Positions 38,071-46,517 of a stretch of DNA of 64,000 nucleotides are shown here, piece after piece. The notes beneath the pieces were generated by a model. That model searched no databases. It saw only the letters and a program-made list of their open reading frames with translations, and was not told the DNA's origin. This DNA comes from Xanthomonas sp. 10-10. GTDB lineage: Bacteria; Pseudomonadota; Gammaproteobacteria; Xanthomonadales; Xanthomonadaceae. The stretch lies in NCBI RefSeq assembly GCF_040182365.1, contig NZ_CP144460.1, positions 2,914,001 to 2,978,000 of the forward strand, read 5' to 3'. A program made the position numbers and the translations under genes. Positions within the stretch are counted from its first letter, which is position 1. Each line of letters begins with the position of its first letter.

Positions 38071-41000
38071 ATGCCTAAGTTTTTTATCGAACACCCGATC
38101 TTTGCCTGGGTGGTGGCGATCCTGATCTCGCTTGCCGGCGTGATCTCGATCCTGAATCTGGGTATCGAGTCGTACCCGACGATCGCCCCGCCGCAGGTCA
38201 CCGTCACCGCCAACTTCCCCGGCGCCAGTGCCGATACCGCCGAAAAGGCGGTGACCCAGGTCATCGAGCAGCAGCTCACCGGTATCGACCACCTGCTGTA
38301 CTTCAACTCCTCGTCGGCCTCCAACGGCCGCGTGACCATCACGCTGACCTTCGAAACCGGCACCGACGCAGATATCGCGCAGGTGCAGGTGCAGAACAAG
38401 GTGTCGCTGGCCACGCCGCGCCTGCCCTCGGAAGTCACCCAGCAGGGTGTGGTGGTGGCCAAGGCCAACGCCGGCTTCCTGATGGTGGCCGCGCTGCGTT
38501 CGGACAACCCGTCGATCAACCGCGACGCGCTCAACGACATCGTCGGCTCGCGCGTGCTCGAGCAGATCTCGCGCGTGCCCGGCGTCGGCAGCACCAACCA
38601 GTTCGGCGCCGAGTACGCGATGAACATCTGGTTGAACCCGGAAAAGCTGCAGGGCTACAACCTGTCGGCCACCCAGGTGCTGACCGCGGTGCGCAACCAG
38701 AACGTGCAGTTCGCGGCCGGCTCGGTCGGTGCCGACCCCACGCCGGACGGCATCAGTTTCACCGCCACGGTGTCGGCGGAAGGCCGCTTCAGCTCGCCGG
38801 AAGAGTTCGAGAACATCATCCTGCGCACCGACAACAACGGTGCCACCGTGCGCCTGAAGGATGTGGCGCGCGTCACCGTGGGGCCGAGCAACTACGGCTT
38901 CGACACCCAGTACAACGGCAAGCCCACCGGTGCCTTCGGCATCCAGCTGCTGCCGGGCGCCAACGCACTGAACGTGTCCGAGGCGGTCGGGGCCAAGCTC
39001 GACGAGCTGCAGCCCACCTTCCCGCAGGGCGTGACCTGGTTTGCACCGTACGAGTCGACCACCTTCGTGCGCATCTCCATCGAGGAAGTGGTGCACACGC
39101 TGGTGGAAGCCATCGTGCTGGTGTTCCTGGTGATGTTGCTGTTCCTGCAGAACTTCCGCGCCACGGTCATCCCGACCCTGGTGATTCCGGTGGCGCTGCT
39201 GGGCACGTTCTTCGGCATGTACGCCATCGGCTTCACCATCAACCAGCTGACGCTGTTTGCGATGGTGCTGGCGATCGGCATCGTGGTGGACGACGCGATC
39301 GTGGTGATCGAGAACGTCGAGCGCATCATGAGCGAGGAACATCTGGAGCCGAAGGCCGCCACGCAGAAGGCGATGACCCAGATCACCGGTGCGGTGGTGG
39401 CCATCACCGTGGTGCTGGCGGCGGTGTTCATCCCCTCCTCGCTGCAGCCCGGTGCCTCCGGTGCGATCTACAAGCAGTTCGCGCTGACCATCGCCATGTC
39501 GATGGGCTTCTCCGCGTTCCTGGCGCTGACCTTCACCCCGGCGTTGTGCGCCAGCTTCCTCAAGCCCACCCATTCGGACAAGAAGAACTGGGTCTACCGC
39601 ACCTTCGACAAGTACTACGACAAGCTGGCGCATCGCTATGTCGGCGTGGTGGGTCACACGCTGAAGCGCTCGCCGCCGTGGATGATCGTGTTCGTGGTGC
39701 TGGTGGTGCTGTGCGGCTTCCTGTTTACCCGCATGCCGGGCAGCTTCCTGCCGGAAGAAGACCAGGGGTTTGCGGTGGCCATCGTGCAGCTGCCGCCGGG
39801 CGCCACCAAGATCCTTACCAACGAAACGTTTGCGCAGATGCGTGCGGTGCTGGAAAAGCAGCCGGCGGTGGAAGGCATGCTGCAGATCGCCGGTTTCAGC
39901 TTCCTGGGCTCGGGCGAAAACGTCGGCATGGGCTTCATCCGGCTCAAGCCGTGGGAAGACCGCGACGTCACTGCCGAGCAGTTGATCCAGCAACTCAACG
40001 GTGCCTTCTACGGCATCAAGGGCGCGCAGATCTTCGTGGTCAACCTGCCCACCGTGCAGGGCCTTGGCCAGTTCGGCGGCTTCGACATGTGGCTGCAGGA
40101 CCGTTCCGGCGCAGGCCAGGAAGCATTGACCCAGGCGCGCAACATCGTGCTGGGCAAGGCGGCGCAAAAGGCCGACACCATGGTGGGCGTGCGCCCGAAC
40201 GGCCTGGAAAATTCGCCGCAGCTGCAGTTGCATGTGGACCGCGTGCAGGCGCAGTCGATGGGCCTGGAAGTCAGCGACATCTACAGCTCGATCCAGCTGA
40301 TGCTGGCGCCGGTCTATGTCAACGATTACTTCTCCGAAGGCCGCATCAAGCGCGTCAACATCCGTGCCGACGATCAGTTCCGTACCGGCCCCGAGTCGTT
40401 GCGCAACTTCTTCACTCCCAGCAGCACCGCCACCGGTGCGGACGGGCAGCCCGGCATGATTCCGCTGAGCAATGTGGTCAAGGCCGAATGGACCTACGCC
40501 TCGCCGGCGCTGAATCGCTACAACGGCTATTCGGCGGTGAACATCGTCGGCAACCCTGCCCCGGGCGGCAGCTCCGGCCAGGCGATGACGGCGATGGAAG
40601 AGATCGTCAACAACGATCTGCCGCCAGGCTTCGGCTTCGACTGGAGCGGCATGTCGTACCAGGAAATCATTGCCGGTAATGCGGCGACGCTGCTGCTGGC
40701 GTTGTCGGTGGTGGTGGTGTTCCTGTGCCTGGCCGCGCTCTATGAGAGCTGGTCGATTCCGGTGGCGGTGCTGATGGTGGTGCCGATCGGCGTGCTGGGT
40801 GCGATCGTGTTCTCGATGCTGCGTGGCCTGCCGAACGATCTGTACTTCAAGATCGGCATGATCACGGTGATCGGCCTGGCGGCGAAGAACGCGATCCTGA
40901 TCGTGGAATTTGCGGTGGAGCAGCGTGCGGCGGGCAAGACCCTGCGCGAGGCGACGCTGGAGGCGGCGCACCTGCGCTTCCGCCCGATCCTGATGACCTC

Positions 41001-41241
41001 GTTCGCCTTCATCCTGGGTGTGTTGCCGCTGGCGATTTCCACCGGTGCCGGCGCCAACTCGCGTCACTCCATCGGTACCGGCGTGATCGGCGGCATGGTG
41101 TTCGCCACCGTGCTCGGCGTGATCTTCATCCCGCTGTTCTTCGTGGTGGTGCGGCGCATGCTGGGCGACAAGCTGGACGAACAGTCCAAGGAATACCTGA
41201 CCGCACAGAACGACTCGGGTACGCATCGTCCGGATCGCTAA
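38071..41241 (+). CDS. RND efflux pump inner-membrane transporter (HAE1, AcrB/MexB type)
   Basis: A 1056-residue HAE1 transporter with the usual 12-segment, two-repeat layout. It starts with MPKFFIEHPIFAWVVAILI, carries the proton-relay region LAIGIVVDDAIVVIENVERI in segment 4 (Asp-Asp) and the second-half signature GLAAKNAILIVEFAVEQ. Length and motifs are intact. It exports hydrophobic drugs and other toxicants to an outer membrane channel, which is not encoded here and is presumably supplied in trans. A strong terminator follows at 41264. Confidence 0.96.
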   Translation: MPKFFIEHPIFAWVVAILISLAGVISILNLGIESYPTIAPPQVTVTANFPGASADTAEKAVTQVIEQQLTGIDHLLYFNSSSASNGRVTITLTFETGTDADIAQVQVQNKVSLATPRLPSEVTQQGVVVAKANAGFLMVAALRSDNPSINRDALNDIVGSRVLEQISRVPGVGSTNQFGAEYAMNIWLNPEKLQGYNLSATQVLTAVRNQNVQFAAGSVGADPTPDGISFTATVSAEGRFSSPEEFENIILRTDNNGATVRLKDVARVTVGPSNYGFDTQYNGKPTGAFGIQLLPGANALNVSEAVGAKLDELQPTFPQGVTWFAPYESTTFVRISIEEVVHTLVEAIVLVFLVMLLFLQNFRATVIPTLVIPVALLGTFFGMYAIGFTINQLTLFAMVLAIGIVVDDAIVVIENVERIMSEEHLEPKAATQKAMTQITGAVVAITVVLAAVFIPSSLQPGASGAIYKQFALTIAMSMGFSAFLALTFTPALCASFLKPTHSDKKNWVYRTFDKYYDKLAHRYVGVVGHTLKRSPPWMIVFVVLVVLCGFLFTRMPGSFLPEEDQGFAVAIVQLPPGATKILTNETFAQMRAVLEKQPAVEGMLQIAGFSFLGSGENVGMGFIRLKPWEDRDVTAEQLIQQLNGAFYGIKGAQIFVVNLPTVQGLGQFGGFDMWLQDRSGAGQEALTQARNIVLGKAAQKADTMVGVRPNGLENSPQLQLHVDRVQAQSMGLEVSDIYSSIQLMLAPVYVNDYFSEGRIKRVNIRADDQFRTGPESLRNFFTPSSTATGADGQPGMIPLSNVVKAEWTYASPALNRYNGYSAVNIVGNPAPGGSSGQAMTAMEEIVNNDLPPGFGFDWSGMSYQEIIAGNAATLLLALSVVVVFLCLAALYESWSIPVAVLMVVPIGVLGAIVFSMLRGLPNDLYFKIGMITVIGLAAKNAILIVEFAVEQRAAGKTLREATLEAAHLRFRPILMTSFAFILGVLPLAISTGAGANSRHSIGTGVIGGMVFATVLGVIFIPLFFVVVRRMLGDKLDEQSKEYLTAQNDSGTHRPDR

Positions 41242-41263
41242 GCCAAGGCGTTTGTTGCAAACC

Positions 41264-41292
41264 AAAAGCCCCGGCAGTGCCGGGGCTTTTTT
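41264..41292 (+). terminator. Rho-independent terminator of the RND operon
   Basis: The stem AAAAGCCCCGGC/GCCGGGGCTTTT with AGT loop is followed by more T residues, 22 bp after the pump stop codon. Confidence 0.9.
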
Positions 41293-41313
41293 GTGCCACC
41301 CACCAAGGACCCC

Positions 41314-41398
41314 GTAGGAGCGCACCCGGGCGCGACAGGCCTTATCGATCGTGATCACGCTATCGGCAAGTCCCTGTCGCGCCCGGGTGCGCTCCTAC
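41314..41398. repeat. GTAGGAGCGC palindrome, copy 1 of the 41-kb group
   Basis: Arms of about 26 bp begin GTAGGAGCGCACCCGGGCGC and end with the exact complement, with about 33 bp between them. Same class as the palindromes at 17.8-18.3 kb. Confidence 0.85.
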
Positions 41399-41481
41399 GG
41401 ATCGCTGCGGCGGTGCGCGGCGTTGGTTGGCAAGCGAGTAGCAATACAGATGCGCTACTGACGCCGGAGCGCAACGCCACT

Positions 41482-41567
41482 GTAGGAGCGCACCTGGGCG
41501 CGACGGGGCTCCATCGATCGCGATCGGGCTATCGGCAAGGCCCTGTTGCGCCCGGGTGCGCTCCTAC
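41482..41567. repeat. GTAGGAGCGC palindrome, copy 2 of the 41-kb group
   Basis: Same arms with minor mismatches; the interior (CGATCGGGCTATCGGCAAG) resembles copy 1, so these two form a tandem pair about 168 bp apart. Confidence 0.85.
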
Positions 41568-41671
41568 GGCGTGACGGGGATTGGTGACATTCCGCGCTTG
41601 GGCAGGACCCGCTTCACGTGCAGGCTGTTGACCAACGGCACAGCGTGATCCACGACAAACGCCACGCCGTT

Positions 41672-41737
41672 GTAGGAGCGCCCTTGGGCGCGATGGGCCT
41701 TACCGGTAAATCCCATCGCGCCCAAGGGCGCTCCTAC
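41672..41737. repeat. GTAGGAGCGC palindrome, copy 3 of the 41-kb group
   Basis: A perfect inverted repeat with arms beginning GTAGGAGCGCCCTTGGGCGC, 9 bp from the 3' end of fruR. It could act as its transcription terminator structure or mRNA end. Confidence 0.85.
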
Positions 41738-41745
41738 ATCGTCAG

Positions 41746-42738
41746 CTAGATGCGCGTGCGTGCACCTGTGGAGCCACGCACCACGCAACGCCCGGTCATC
41801 ACCATGCGGCGGATCGGCAGCTGCGGGTTGCCCAGGCGTTCCAGCAGCAGCGACATCGCCGCGCGGCCCATGTCCTCCACCGGCTGTTCCACCACGGTGA
41901 TGCCCGGCTCGACCAGGTCGGTCCAGCGCTCGTTATCGAAGCCCGCCAGGGCGAGATCCTGCGGCAACCGCAGGCCGGCGGTGCGCGCGGCTTTCAATGC
42001 GCCCATCAGCAGCAGGCTGTTACTGGTGACGATGGCTTCCGGGCGGTGATCGCTGGCAAGCCAATGGCCTAGCTCGGCAATCGCTGCTTCGGCAGTCGGC
42101 GCCACTTCGCGGTAGTCAGGCTCCAGCCCCTGCGCACGCATCGCGGCCAGATAGCCGTCGCGACGCTCGGCCGCGGTGGTGCTGGTGCTGCCGAACAACC
42201 CGCCGATGCGTCGATACCCCTGCGCCTGCAGATGCGCGACCAGCTCACCCATCGCTGCCGCATTGTCCAGCACCACGCTGTCGTAACGGCTGCCGGGGCC
42301 GGCGCGATCGACCAGCACGGTGGGGTAATCCAGCGCCAGCTCATGCATCCGCCCCACGGTCACCCGGGTCGGAGCGAAGATCAGTCCGGTGATGCGTTCT
42401 TCCTGCATCAGCTCCAGATATAGCGCCTCGCGCTCGGGATCTTCATCGGTATTGCACAGCGTGACGCGCATACCGGCACGGTAAGCGACCTCTTCCACCG
42501 CTCGGATCAAGGCAGTGAAGTACGGGTTGCGGATGTCGGCAACGATCACGCCCAGGATGCCGGACTGCTGCGATCGCAGCCGCCGCGCCATCAGGTTGGG
42601 GCGGTAACCGGTCTGACGCACAGCCGCCTCGACCTTGGCGCGCACTTCCTCGCTCACCGGGCCAGTGCCCAACGCGCGCGAGACCGTGGACTTGGACACA
42701 CCGGCCACCCGGGCCACGTCATTGATGCTGATACTCAC
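41746..42738 (-). CDS. fruR: FruR, LacI family repressor of the fructose operon
   Basis: A 330-residue LacI-family regulator. The N-terminal helix-turn-helix and hinge (INDVARVAGVSKSTVSRALG, then YRPNLMARRLRSQQSG) precede a periplasmic-binding-protein-like sensor domain. Start is a GTG at 42738 with the DNA-binding motif beginning at residue 5. It is divergent from fruBKA, and a palindrome directly abuts its start codon while another sits before fruB, so it most likely represses both; fructose-1-phosphate is the usual inducer of FruR/Cra-type proteins. An alternative would be a sugar regulator of other specificity, but context decides. Confidence 0.93.
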   Translation of the reverse strand: MSISINDVARVAGVSKSTVSRALGTGPVSEEVRAKVEAAVRQTGYRPNLMARRLRSQQSGILGVIVADIRNPYFTALIRAVEEVAYRAGMRVTLCNTDEDPEREALYLELMQEERITGLIFAPTRVTVGRMHELALDYPTVLVDRAGPGSRYDSVVLDNAAAMGELVAHLQAQGYRRIGGLFGSTSTTAAERRDGYLAAMRAQGLEPDYREVAPTAEAAIAELGHWLASDHRPEAIVTSNSLLLMGALKAARTAGLRLPQDLALAGFDNERWTDLVEPGITVVEQPVEDMGRAAMSLLLERLGNPQLPIRRMVMTGRCVVRGSTGARTRI

Positions 42739-42752
42739 TGGGACCGTTCCCG
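42739..42752. promoter_or_regulatory. Candidate FruR operator at the fruR start
   Basis: TGGGACCGTTCCCG is an imperfect match to the palindrome before fruB and lies immediately upstream of the GTG of fruR, overlapping its ribosome binding region. Repressor bound here would block fruR itself (autoregulation). Inference from sequence likeness and position. Confidence 0.6.
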
Positions 42753-42846
42753 CTCCATTTGCGCACCTGACCTAGGCGCCGTGTCTACTCCGATGCTAAC
42801 CCGAAAGCACTACAAGGATTTTGTGCACTGCACATTGACCTAGATC

Positions 42847-42862
42847 GTGGGAACGTTCCCAC
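42847..42862. promoter_or_regulatory. Candidate FruR operator upstream of fruB
   Basis: GTGGGAACGTTCCCAC is a perfect 16-bp palindrome with the central CG typical of LacI-family operators, 37 bp before the fruB start codon in the 161-bp fruR-fruB gap. Confidence 0.75.
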
Positions 42863-42899
42863 TATACTTCCCAGCCTGATCCCCCAATCGGAGCCCGCC

Positions 42900-45416
42900 T
42901 TGTCTTCTCCGTCGCCTGCCCCCGTCACTCCCGAGCTCATCCGTCTGCGTGCGCAGGCCCGCGACAAGGACGATGCCATCGCCCAGGCCGCCCAGTTGCT
43001 GGTCGCCGCCGGCTGCGTGGCGCCGGGCTACGACGCCAGCATGCGGCGCCGCGAAGGCCTGGCCAATACCTTCCTCGGTCACGGCCTGGCGATCCCGCAC
43101 GGCGTCGGCGAAGACCGTCACCTGGTGCGCCGCGACGGGATTGCGGTGCTGCAGCTGCCTGAGGGCGTGGAGTGGAATCCCGGCCAGACCACCCGGCTGG
43201 TGGTGGGCATCGCCGCCCAGTCCGACACCCATATCACCCTGCTGCGCCGGCTGACCCGCCTGATCCAGGACCCGGCGCAGCTGGAAGCGCTGTTCACCAC
43301 CGACGACCCCGGCGTGATCGTGGCCGCGCTCACCGGCGACCGCGCGCCGGACACCAGCGCCGCACCGGCCACCGACCTGGCCGAAACCTTCGCGTGGACC
43401 ATCGCCTACCCCAGCGGCCTGCACGCCCGCCCCGCCACCCGCTGGGCCGAGACCGCACGCGGCTTCTCGGCGCGTGCGCAGGTGCGCGCCGGCGACCAGG
43501 CCGCCGATGCCAAGAGCCTGGTCGGCCTGCTGCAGCTGGGCCTGCGTGCCGGCGACAGCATCACCGTCTCGGCCGAAGGCCCCGATGCCGCTGCCCTGCT
43601 CAAGCGCCTACGCGCGGTGATGGACAGCCTGACCGCGCAGGAAAAGGCCGATGCCGAACGCGCCGCGCAACGCCGCGCCGCGCCGGTGGCGGGCTGGACG
43701 CCGCCGCAGGCGCAGCCGGCCATCGTCGGCATCGGCGCCAGCCCGGGCGTGGCGATCGGCATCGTGCACCGGCTGCGCGCGGCGCAGACCGAAGTGGCCG
43801 ATCAACCGGTCGGCCTGGGCGATGGCGGCGCGCTGCTGCACGACGCGCTGACCCGCACCCGCCAGCAGCTGGCGGCGATCCAGGACGACACCCAGCGCCG
43901 GCTCGGTGCTTCGGACGCGGCGATCTTCAAGGCCCAGGCCGAGCTGCTCAACGACACCGACCTGATCACCCGCACCTGCCAGCTGATGGTCGAAGGCCAC
44001 GGTGTGGCATGGTCGTGGCATCAGGCGGTGGAACAGATCGCCTCGGGCCTGGCGGCGCTGGGCAACCCGGTGCTGGCCGGGCGCGCGGCCGACCTGCGCG
44101 ACGTCGGCCGCCGCGTGCTGGCCCAGCTCGACCCGTCTGCGGCGGGCGCCGGCCTCACCGACCTGCCCGACCAACCCTGCATCCTGCTCGCCAGCGACCT
44201 GTCGCCGTCGGATACCGCCAACCTGGACACCGCACGCGTGTTCGGCCTGGCCACCGCGCAGGGCGGCCCGACCTCGCACACCGCGATCCTGTCGCGCACC
44301 CTGGGACTGCCGGCGCTGGTCGCCGCTGGCGGCCAGTTGCTGGAGATCGAGGACGGCGCCACCGCCATCATCGACGGCAGCAGCGGGCGCCTGTACGTCA
44401 ACCCGTCCGCGCAGGATCTGGACGCGGCCCGCACGCATATTGCCGAGCAGCTGGCGATCCGCGAGCGCGAAGCCGCACAGCGCGCCTTGCCGGCCGAAAC
44501 CACCGACGGCCACCACATCGACATCGGCGCCAACGTCAACCTGCCCGACCAAGTGGCGATGGCACTCACCCAGGGCGCCGAAGGCGTCGGCCTGATGCGC
44601 ACCGAATTCCTGTTCCTGGAAAGCGGCCGCACGCCCAGCGAAGACGAACAACACGCCACCTACCTGGCGATGGCGCAGGCACTGGAAGGCCGCCCGCTGA
44701 TCGTGCGTGCGCTGGATATCGGCGGCGACAAGCAGGTGGCGCATCTGGAACTGCCGCACGAAGAAAACCCGTTCCTGGGCGTGCGTGGCGCGCGCCTGCT
44801 GCTGCGTCGCCCCGACCTGCTCGAACCGCAACTGCGTGCGCTTTATCGCGCTGCAAAAGATGGTGCGCGGCTGTCGATCATGTTCCCGATGATCACCTCG
44901 GTGCCGGAGCTGATCGCCTTGCGCGAGATCTGTGAACGCCTACGCGCCGAACTCGACGCGCCCGAGGTTCCGATCGGCATCATGATCGAAGTGCCCGCCG
45001 CCGCCGCGCAGGCCGACGTGCTGGCGCGGCATGCGGACTTCTTTTCGATCGGCACCAACGACCTCACCCAGTACGTGCTGGCGATCGACCGCCAGAACCC
45101 GGAGCTGGCCGCCGAGGCCGACAGCCTGCATCCGGCGGTGCTGCGCATGATCCGCAGCACGATCGAGGGCGCGCGCAAGCACGACCGCTGGGTCGGCGTG
45201 TGCGGCGGCCTGGCCGGCGATGCGTTCGGCGCCAGCCTGTTGGCCGGCCTGGGCGTGCAGGAACTGTCGATGACGCCCAACGACATCCCCTCGGTGAAAG
45301 CGCGCCTGCGCGCGTCGTCGATCGGCCAGTTGCGGCAGTTGGCAGAACGGGCGCTGGACTGCGAAACCGCCGAGCAGGTGCGCGCACTGGAAGCGCAGCG
45401 CGGGGACGTGGCATGA
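42900..45416 (+). CDS. fruB: FruB, fructose PTS multiphosphoryl transfer protein (EIIA-HPr-EI)
   Basis: An 838-residue fusion. An EIIA-Fru domain (about 1-150) has its active His in GHGLAIPHGVG (H67, with H61 nearby). An HPr domain (about 160-245) has H175 in SGLHARPATRW. Enzyme I (about 265-835) has the swivelling-domain His in GGPTSHTAILSRTLGLPAL (H460) and PEP-binding motifs LMRTEFLFL and FFSIGTNDLTQYVLAIDR. It passes phosphate from PEP to FruA. The only start compatible with the reading frame here is a TTG at 42900, with GGAG 7 nt before it, which probably lowers translation. Its stop overlaps the fruK start (ATGA). Confidence 0.95.
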   Translation: MSSPSPAPVTPELIRLRAQARDKDDAIAQAAQLLVAAGCVAPGYDASMRRREGLANTFLGHGLAIPHGVGEDRHLVRRDGIAVLQLPEGVEWNPGQTTRLVVGIAAQSDTHITLLRRLTRLIQDPAQLEALFTTDDPGVIVAALTGDRAPDTSAAPATDLAETFAWTIAYPSGLHARPATRWAETARGFSARAQVRAGDQAADAKSLVGLLQLGLRAGDSITVSAEGPDAAALLKRLRAVMDSLTAQEKADAERAAQRRAAPVAGWTPPQAQPAIVGIGASPGVAIGIVHRLRAAQTEVADQPVGLGDGGALLHDALTRTRQQLAAIQDDTQRRLGASDAAIFKAQAELLNDTDLITRTCQLMVEGHGVAWSWHQAVEQIASGLAALGNPVLAGRAADLRDVGRRVLAQLDPSAAGAGLTDLPDQPCILLASDLSPSDTANLDTARVFGLATAQGGPTSHTAILSRTLGLPALVAAGGQLLEIEDGATAIIDGSSGRLYVNPSAQDLDAARTHIAEQLAIREREAAQRALPAETTDGHHIDIGANVNLPDQVAMALTQGAEGVGLMRTEFLFLESGRTPSEDEQHATYLAMAQALEGRPLIVRALDIGGDKQVAHLELPHEENPFLGVRGARLLLRRPDLLEPQLRALYRAAKDGARLSIMFPMITSVPELIALREICERLRAELDAPEVPIGIMIEVPAAAAQADVLARHADFFSIGTNDLTQYVLAIDRQNPELAAEADSLHPAVLRMIRSTIEGARKHDRWVGVCGGLAGDAFGASLLAGLGVQELSMTPNDIPSVKARLRASSIGQLRQLAERALDCETAEQVRALEAQRGDVA

Positions 45417-46369
45417 GCCTGCAGGCCATCACCGTTACGCTGAATCCGGCAATCGACCAGACCATCCGGCTCGACAGCCTGCACCCCGGCGCCGTGCATC
45501 GCGCCAGCAGCGTGCGCAACGATGCCGGCGGCAAGGGCATCAACGTGGCTGCCTGCCTGGCCGATTGGGGCACCGATGTCGCCGCACTCGGCGTGCTCGG
45601 CGGCGGCAATGCCGGCGTGTTCGAAGCGCTGTTCCGCGAGCGCGGCATCGTCGACCACTGCCAGCGCGTGGCCGGCGAAACCCGCACCAATCTCAAGCTG
45701 GTGGAGGCGCGCAGCAACGACACCACCGACATCAACCTGCCCGGCCTGCAGCTAAGCAGCGCGCATCTGCAGGGCGTGGCCGATCAACTCGCCCCGCTGC
45801 TGCGCCCCGGCCTGCCGGTGGTGCTGTCCGGCAGCCTGCCTGCCGGCCTGCCGGACGACAGCTGGGCGCAGCTGCAGGCGCAGGCCAGCGCCGCCGGCGC
45901 ACGCGTCCTGCTCGATACCAGCGGTGCGCCGCTGGTGGCCGCATTGGGCGCCGCCCGCGAGGCCCTGCCGTACGCGGTCAAGCCGAACCGCCACGAACTG
46001 GAAGCCTGGACCGGCCGACCGCTCACCGGACGCGCCGCGCTCAGCGCCGCTGCGCACGAACTGCTCGCGCGCGGCATCCAGCTGGTGGTGATTTCGATGG
46101 GCACCGACGGTGCGTTGTTCGTGCAGCGCGACCAGCGACTGATCGCGCGTCCGCCGCGGCTGGCGCAGGGCAGCAGCGTGGGCGCAGGCGATGCGATGGT
46201 GGCCGGCCTGGCCGCCGCACTGCTGGATACGGCCACCGATCTGGAGCAGTGCGCACGGCTGGCCACGGCGTTTTCGATGTGCCGGCTGGAAAGCGGCGAC
46301 GCGCGCAGGCTCAGCGCCGACGGCGTGCGACGTGCTGCAAGCCAGGTCGTGATCGAGACGCTGTCGTGA
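45413..46369 (+). CDS. fruK: FruK, 1-phosphofructokinase
   Basis: A 318-residue PfkB-family kinase that phosphorylates fructose-1-phosphate at C6. It has the N-terminal TVTLNPAIDQTIRL signature, GGKGINVA in the substrate region, and the C-terminal GAGDAMVAGL with catalytic Asp260. The ATG at 45413 overlaps the fruB stop by four bases, so translation is coupled. It is flanked by both PTS genes. Confidence 0.96.
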   Translation: MSLQAITVTLNPAIDQTIRLDSLHPGAVHRASSVRNDAGGKGINVAACLADWGTDVAALGVLGGGNAGVFEALFRERGIVDHCQRVAGETRTNLKLVEARSNDTTDINLPGLQLSSAHLQGVADQLAPLLRPGLPVVLSGSLPAGLPDDSWAQLQAQASAAGARVLLDTSGAPLVAALGAAREALPYAVKPNRHELEAWTGRPLTGRAALSAAAHELLARGIQLVVISMGTDGALFVQRDQRLIARPPRLAQGSSVGAGDAMVAGLAAALLDTATDLEQCARLATAFSMCRLESGDARRLSADGVRRAASQVVIETLS

Positions 46370-46517
46370 GCGCGGCCTTGCACCAGGCGGCGACCGCCAC
46401 GCAGGTCTCCGCGCGTCGTTCCGACCGCCGCCGTCCCGGCACGCGTCACCCGTACGCGTAACGCCCCAATTCCCCCGCCGGCCTCACCGGCGACCGCAAT
46501 ACAGCAGGAGTTTTGCC

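Noticed and set aside
36724..41358. Very long open frame on the minus strand opposite the RND pump
   Set aside because: It is His/Arg/Gln-rich, has no family resemblance, and mirrors the codon structure of the pump genes on the other strand; high GC keeps antisense frames open.
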